Shown in pieces: positions 59,561 to 64,000 of a stretch of DNA of 64,000 nt (positions within the stretch are counted from its first letter, which is position 1; each line of letters starts with the position of its first letter). Both the position numbers and the translations under genes were made by a program. Source of the DNA: Bacteroidales bacterium (GTDB lineage Bacteria; Bacteroidota; Bacteroidia; Bacteroidales; UBA3824); the NCBI GenBank assembly GCA_016286055.1, contig JAEERW010000008.1, forward strand, positions 62,001 through 126,000. The letters run 5' to 3'. A model generated the notes under the pieces. The model saw only the letters and a program-made list of their open reading frames with translations, ran no database searches and was not told the origin of the DNA.

Positions 59561-61393
59561 TTACTCCTCGTTGTAAAACCAGTTGAGTTTTTTGATAGCG
59601 TTGTTTAGTTCCACTGCGTTTACTTTGAATGTGTCGATAGGGTCGAGATGTGAGTCGCTGATTTCCAACGATCCGCTTTTACGTTTTTCGATAATGTTGT
59701 CGTCCTTGACTAGGAAAGCGAAATTCTCTTTGTTGCCCACCACGTGCCAGTCGCGGAAAGTAGAGTCGCTGATATTACGTCCCATTGAGTAGTCTTCGCT
59801 TGGATTAGTTACGCCGAGTATGTCTTGTAAAATGGTGGTGGAAATATCGTAATGCGTAGTGCGGTATGTGTACACACCTTTTTGATGGTCGGGAGTGTGG
59901 ATAATCAGCGGAATATGAATCTGCGGATATGTGATATTGCCGCCGTGTCCCCAGTAGTTTTTATGGTTTTCGTTAAATTCCTGACCGTGGTCGCCTGTTA
60001 TTATTATATAGGTGTCGTCCATAAGATTCTTTTCTATCATTCGGTTGATAACCATACCAGCCAGCGAGTCTACTGCATTGAGGCAGTTTCGATAGAGATT
60101 CCAAAACGGGGTTGGGTCTAAGTCGTTGTTTAACTGCATATAATCGGCAAATTCCCACGAAGGTGTGAACTTTTTGGGTAGATCTTTTGGAAATTGAAAA
60201 CTATGCGCCAAATCGTAAAACAGAAAAGCAAAAAACGGTTTCTGTGTGTCAACAGTGTCCAAAAACTCTTCGAAATCGTGAGTGAGACGGCAGTCGCGTT
60301 CGTAAACTGTTGAACCTTCGGTATTTGGTTTGATTGGCACCTTTCTGAAAATCAGTTTTTCAAAATTAGGTTCTGTAAGAGTGGCAGATGTAAAAGTTTG
60401 CATCTGGTAGCCGTTTTGTTGCAATTCATCTATCAGCACAGGAGTGGTGCCTGTCATTTCAAAATCAGCCCAATAATACGACGACACGCCAAAAAACATT
60501 CCAAAAATGCTTCCTCGGGTGGCGTTGCTGCAACTTAAATGATTAGTGTACAGTATGTTGTCTTGGGTAAATTGGTATATCGAGGGCATAGTTTCTTCGG
60601 TGAGTCCACGATAGTTCCACGAATCAATAGCGAGTATCACCACATTAGTTTTTTTCTGAGTAGGTTGAGAGTTGATGGTATTTTTGGGATATTTAAAGTC
60701 AGTCTGATGACCAAAATCGGCTTTCAGAAGGTCGTCTTGCGATACAATGCCCATGTTTTTCATCATCCGCGTAGCAGTGAGGGGATAGTAGTAGGGGATA
60801 TGCGCGGCACTTTTGAGCACCGACTGTTTTTCTATCACAGCAGCCCACGCATGGCAAAAGTTTGAATATATTAACGTGATTAAAAACAGCATCAGCACAG
60901 GCACGAAGAATGTCTTTGAATTTCGGCTGTAAATAATCTTTGCTATTTTGTATAGAATGATGTTAGCGGCAATGAACGCGGCAATAATCAACGCCACTTT
61001 GATTTTTAGCGATACATCAAACTGAAAAATATCGTCGCTGCCGTCGCCAAAATACATCTCGAGCACAATGCCGTTGATATGAAAGCGGAAAAAAGCGAAC
61101 ACATAGCTGTTGATGTAGATTATGATATTTAGAAAAGATGCCAAAGAGATATGTGTAATGGATGTGGCTGTCTCTTTTTTTGAAATAACCGACACAAGCA
61201 TCGACATCAAAAATGGAATGAGCGCCACCAGCATCGCATGCGACAGACAGGCCGTGCAATAAAACAACCAACCAGTGGAATCCATACTTGAGGCGATAGA
61301 ACTTTTGGTGATATAAAGAAAAAATTGCACTGCAATTATCAGCGATGTAGCCACATAGTAAATAAATCCTTGTTTCGTCAGTTTTGAAATCAT
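59561..61393 (-). CDS. YejM/PbgA-like membrane sulfatase-fold protein (DUF3413)
   Basis: 610 residues: five N-terminal membrane segments (to about 180, DUF3413-like) and a periplasmic alkaline-phosphatase/sulfatase-fold domain. It has NVVILAIDSWNYRG, SCSNATRGSIFGMFFGVSSY at the nucleophile position and IIITGDHGQEFNE. This is the YejM/PbgA arrangement, which in E. coli regulates LPS synthesis and is thought to lack hydrolase activity. Whether the same holds here, or whether it transfers phosphoethanolamine, cannot be told. Confidence 0.85.
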   Translation of the reverse strand: MISKLTKQGFIYYVATSLIIAVQFFLYITKSSIASSMDSTGWLFYCTACLSHAMLVALIPFLMSMLVSVISKKETATSITHISLASFLNIIIYINSYVFAFFRFHINGIVLEMYFGDGSDDIFQFDVSLKIKVALIIAAFIAANIILYKIAKIIYSRNSKTFFVPVLMLFLITLIYSNFCHAWAAVIEKQSVLKSAAHIPYYYPLTATRMMKNMGIVSQDDLLKADFGHQTDFKYPKNTINSQPTQKKTNVVILAIDSWNYRGLTEETMPSIYQFTQDNILYTNHLSCSNATRGSIFGMFFGVSSYYWADFEMTGTTPVLIDELQQNGYQMQTFTSATLTEPNFEKLIFRKVPIKPNTEGSTVYERDCRLTHDFEEFLDTVDTQKPFFAFLFYDLAHSFQFPKDLPKKFTPSWEFADYMQLNNDLDPTPFWNLYRNCLNAVDSLAGMVINRMIEKNLMDDTYIIITGDHGQEFNENHKNYWGHGGNITYPQIHIPLIIHTPDHQKGVYTYRTTHYDISTTILQDILGVTNPSEDYSMGRNISDSTFRDWHVVGNKENFAFLVKDDNIIEKRKSGSLEISDSHLDPIDTFKVNAVELNNAIKKLNWFYNEE

Positions 61394-61418
61394 TGTTTAT
61401 AAAACATTAAATACGCTG

Positions 61419-61426
61419 CAAAACTA
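61419..61426 (-). promoter_or_regulatory. -7 box TAGTTTTG for the YejM-like gene
   Basis: Minus-strand TAnnTTTG match 26 bp before the ATG. Confidence 0.6.
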
Positions 61427-61457
61427 CAAAAATTATTATACTTAGTGTTTTTTTTCG

Positions 61458-61465
61458 TATATTTG
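61458..61465 (+). promoter_or_regulatory. -7 box TATATTTG for the CAP-domain genes
   Basis: TAnnTTTG match 119 bp before the ATG at 61584; the leader contains a possible 24-codon ORF. Confidence 0.6.
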
Positions 61466-61469
61466 CAAT

Positions 61470-61544
61470 ATGAATTTAAAAAGGAATTATGATATGGTTC
61501 CCATCAAGGTGGGAGAAATAATAATGAAAGATGCAGCTGAATAA
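61470..61544 (+). CDS. Possible 24-residue leader ORF
   Basis: MNLKRNYDMVPIKVGEIIMK plus four residues, between the promoter and the first CAP gene. A GGAAT-type purine stretch is not well placed, and a small CCCA-TGGG hairpin lies inside. Might be a leader peptide or chance. Confidence 0.2.
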   Translation: MNLKRNYDMVPIKVGEIIMKDAAE

Positions 61545-61583
61545 TCTGTTTGAAACAAAATAACAATTAATAACAATACTATT

Positions 61584-62693
61584 ATGAAATTGAATCGTTT
61601 GCTTTTGACCGCGATTATTGCGGTGTCTACTAGTTGTGCATATGCACAAGTAACAATCGGCCGCCCTGTGACCAAGGCTTTTTCGGGCAAGGTGCTCGGT
61701 GACAAAAACAACAACAAGCCAAATATTAGCAATATTGGCGGCAATACCAACCAAAACAATGCTGTTAACTCAAACAGTACAACATCGTCGGGAAGTTTTA
61801 CCAATGCGCAGATTGCTCAGGCCAACACAGCCAAAGACGCAACGTACCTCTCTCAGACCGAAAAGGACGTGATTCTCTATTGCAATCTCGCCCGTTTAGA
61901 CGGACAGGCTTTCACCAACCAGTATTTGGGCAAACTTAAAGGCTCGTCAAACTCTTACGAACAGTCGCTGCTAAAAGACTTGGCCAACGTTAAAAATCTT
62001 CCTATGCTCAAACCCAACAGCCGTTTAGCCAAGGCTTCAAAGGTGCATGTCGACGATATTGGTCCTAAGGGTCTTACCCAGCACGAATCTTCTGACGGTA
62101 CTGCCACATTTACCCGCGTACGTAGTTACTACAACGGCGGATATATGGGCGAGAATATCTCTTTCGGTTATGCCGACGCTATGGATATTGTATTACAGTT
62201 GCTTATTGACGATGGCGTGGAGTCTTTGGGTCACCGTCACAACATTCTCAACAAGGGATTCTGCCGTATTGGTGTATCTGTTGGCTCGCACAAAGAATAC
62301 AGAAACTGCTGTGTTCAAGATTTTTCCGACGATCGTGGCGACAATGCCGATGAAGCCAATGGAAATACCAACAACAATAACCAAAACAACAATATAACCA
62401 ACAACAATAATAATAACAACAACAACCACCGTCCTAGTCAGGATGGAGGTCACAGTCCCTATCACGTATATGATGATGACGACGATGATGATGATGATGA
62501 CGACAACTTAGACTTGTTCGGCTTCTTTTCTGATATCTTCGATAATTATTACGACGCCGATGAGGACGAATACTACAACGACGAAGGCGACTACTACGAC
62601 GATGACACCTACTGCGACGACGATGATTATTATTTCGACGACGACGATTACGACGATGATGACGATGCTTATTATTACGATTACGACGATTAA
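61584..62693 (+). CDS. Secreted CAP-domain protein with Asn-rich and poly-Asp tail
   Basis: 369 residues. Signal peptide (LLLTAIIAVSTSCAYAQ), a Thr/Ser/Asn-rich linker, then a CAP (SCP/PR-1) domain (about 80-250) with the tetrad region: His in SKVHVDDIG, Glu in GGYMGENISFG and GHRHNILNKGFCRIGV. After it come an Asn-rich run (about 255-290) and a 70-residue tail made almost only of Asp, Tyr and Glu. The tail could bind calcium or be a spacer. It is 14 bp before a paralogue. Confidence 0.88.
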   Translation: MKLNRLLLTAIIAVSTSCAYAQVTIGRPVTKAFSGKVLGDKNNNKPNISNIGGNTNQNNAVNSNSTTSSGSFTNAQIAQANTAKDATYLSQTEKDVILYCNLARLDGQAFTNQYLGKLKGSSNSYEQSLLKDLANVKNLPMLKPNSRLAKASKVHVDDIGPKGLTQHESSDGTATFTRVRSYYNGGYMGENISFGYADAMDIVLQLLIDDGVESLGHRHNILNKGFCRIGVSVGSHKEYRNCCVQDFSDDRGDNADEANGNTNNNNQNNNITNNNNNNNNNHRPSQDGGHSPYHVYDDDDDDDDDDDNLDLFGFFSDIFDNYYDADEDEYYNDEGDYYDDDTYCDDDDYYFDDDDYDDDDDAYYYDYDD

Positions 62694-62707
62694 TAACTTG
62701 AAACGAT

Positions 62708-64000
62708 ATGAATATTAAGCGTTTATCATTATTTCTCCTTTTCTGTATGTCTGCATTAGCACTTAATGCGCAGACCATACAGGAGAAAATAGCGGCATGC
62801 GAAAAACAATGGGATCCCGCCGTGCTGCAACGCGCCAATACTGCAAAAGATGCAGATTACCTCTCTGAGATTTCCAAACAGTGTTACTATTTTTGCAACC
62901 TTGCACGTTTCGACGGTCCGCTTTTCGCAAAAACCTTTATGGAGACATTTTGCTCCGATTGGCATACCAACACTAGCGAGAATTTTAAAACCTTGAAAGA
63001 AGATTTGGCAAAATCAGTTGGATTGTTTCCTTTACGACCCGACAAAGGTTTAACGATGGCGGCACAGTCGCACGCCGAGGATGATAAAAAAAATGCACAC
63101 ACATCGGGCGATGGCACAAGTTGCACTCAGCGCTTGGTTGTGAAATTTGGATGCAGAAATTATGGTGCAGAAAATATAGCATGGGGTAGGTATGAAAATG
63201 GTATTCAGCCTGTAATTCAATGGCTTATCGACAACGGTAACGCACCTTCTTACGGACACCGCCGACATATTCTTGGTCCTGGCTATACAAATATGGGTGT
63301 AGGTTTGTATTGCAATCCTACCGACGGCGGATGCTGTATGGTTCAAGATTTTGGACGTTACAATGATGATGAGGTCTTAGACTTTATTTATAAAAATTTC
63401 CCTGAAAAGGTGATAAAGATAGCCGATGTTGCCAGAAATGTTGACTATATGAACGACAAAGAAAAAGACCTATTGATGATAGCCAATATAGCTCGATTGG
63501 ATCTTAAACGGTTTAATCAGAAGGTGATGATGGAGTTAAATCCCGAACCCGACACCGCCATAATTCACTATATCGAATCGAAATACGATGTTAAAATGAC
63601 TCTGCTATATCCCGACCGATTAGTGATGAACAAATCGTATAATGCTGTTAATCAAGAAGATTATGTTCCATTTGAACCATTACTTTCCGATACTAAAGAT
63701 ATTAAGTGGAATTGGAGCCAGTATTTTGGATGGAATTGTACTTTTTGGACAATACTCTTTTCAAAGGCCCTTTACGATGAGGTGAATTATTGTGTGGGGT
63801 ACAAGTTTGCTTATAGTCCTACTAAGGGATATAGATTTGCTCAAACGGTTTCACACGGCAAATCTGATGAAGGATGGAACTATGCCTTTACCTCTGATTT
63901 GTACACACCATCTAACAACGACAAGCCAAATCCTGACGTTTTTCTCAACCCTGACGCCGAAGAGTCTGTGGCGCCGCCGCTTGTTGCTCCTGTAACAAAC
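62708..64000 (+). CDS. Second secreted CAP-domain protein (3' end outside window)
   Basis: 431 codons are visible with no stop. Signal peptide (LSLFLLFCMSALALNAQ) and a CAP domain (about 40-220) with AQSHAEDDKK, GAENIAWGRY and GHRRHILGPGYTNMGVGLYC. A further domain without a clear name follows (YPDRLVMNKSYNAVNQEDY). It shares the NTAKDADYLSE-type opening with the first CAP protein, so the two are tandem paralogues. It lacks the Asp-rich tail up to the window end. Confidence 0.88.
   Translation, partial: MNIKRLSLFLLFCMSALALNAQTIQEKIAACEKQWDPAVLQRANTAKDADYLSEISKQCYYFCNLARFDGPLFAKTFMETFCSDWHTNTSENFKTLKEDLAKSVGLFPLRPDKGLTMAAQSHAEDDKKNAHTSGDGTSCTQRLVVKFGCRNYGAENIAWGRYENGIQPVIQWLIDNGNAPSYGHRRHILGPGYTNMGVGLYCNPTDGGCCMVQDFGRYNDDEVLDFIYKNFPEKVIKIADVARNVDYMNDKEKDLLMIANIARLDLKRFNQKVMMELNPEPDTAIIHYIESKYDVKMTLLYPDRLVMNKSYNAVNQEDYVPFEPLLSDTKDIKWNWSQYFGWNCTFWTILFSKALYDEVNYCVGYKFAYSPTKGYRFAQTVSHGKSDEGWNYAFTSDLYTPSNNDKPNPDVFLNPDAEESVAPPLVAPVTN

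Noticed and set aside
1..64000. CRISPR arrays, insertion-sequence transposases, rRNA genes, prophage
   Set aside because: None seen: no regular spaced repeats, no transposase or integrase motifs, no rRNA-like stretches.

Overview
The window looks like a chromosomal segment of a Bacteroidota bacterium, most likely a member of Bacteroidales. Three things point there. It carries type IX secretion (sprA) and families largely confined to this phylum (DUF4175, DUF4292, DUF4294, DUF4296). Exported proteins often have signal peptides ending in A-Q. Many promoters carry the phylum's TAnnTTTG -7 box just upstream of the start codon. Menaquinone is probably made by the futalosine route (mqnC).

Left part (1-28.9 kb): housekeeping genes, mostly on the minus strand. 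DUF4294-ruvA-sprA lies at the edge, then ldcA, ttcA-mqnC, a plus-strand group (DUF4296 lipoprotein, recO, a small acidic protein, ctpA), and a SiaC-type gene behind a sigma-54 promoter. A compact nine-gene minus operon runs dut-TPR-DUF4292-EnvC-like-DUF4175-anti-sigma-like kinase-ybeY-mnmG-uvrC. A flippase, a DUF481 protein, hemW/vanZ (head to head, start codons 1 bp apart) and rpiB follow. Five good parS-like sites lie in 14.1-18.4 kb.

28.86-29.40 kb: a gene-free AT-rich stretch packed with DnaA-box sequences and ending in an almost pure AT tract. This is the best oriC candidate and fits the nearby parS cluster.

Right part (29.4-64 kb): nadA and a YwqK-repeat exported protein, small genes, a SUKH-like protein with a frameshifted partial paralogue, a degenerate tRNA-like gene, and a DUF434 protein. 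A five-gene operon of unknown function (41.65-35.53 kb) has one membrane protein with TerB-like, TPR and WG-like parts, four exported proteins sharing a duplicated domain, and a long structured leader. Next come HAD and TPR genes, an antitoxin-like gene, tRNA-CAT, dnaG, a TMTC-like membrane TPR protein, a second YwqK protein and cysS. The TolC-HlyD-ABC2-ABC2 exporter cluster (59.4-51.2 kb) is split by a plus-strand segment. That segment carries a Na+/phosphate symporter-PhoU protein fused to a PhoB-type winged-helix domain, plus a truncated ATPase flanked by two hairpin repeats. The window ends with a YejM-like sulfatase-fold protein and two tandem CAP-domain secreted proteins, the second cut by the window edge.

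Most likely little-described items: the symporter/PhoU/winged-helix fusion with a pho-box-like repeat in front of it, the five-gene exported operon, and a family of 28-30 bp palindromes found only between convergent genes.
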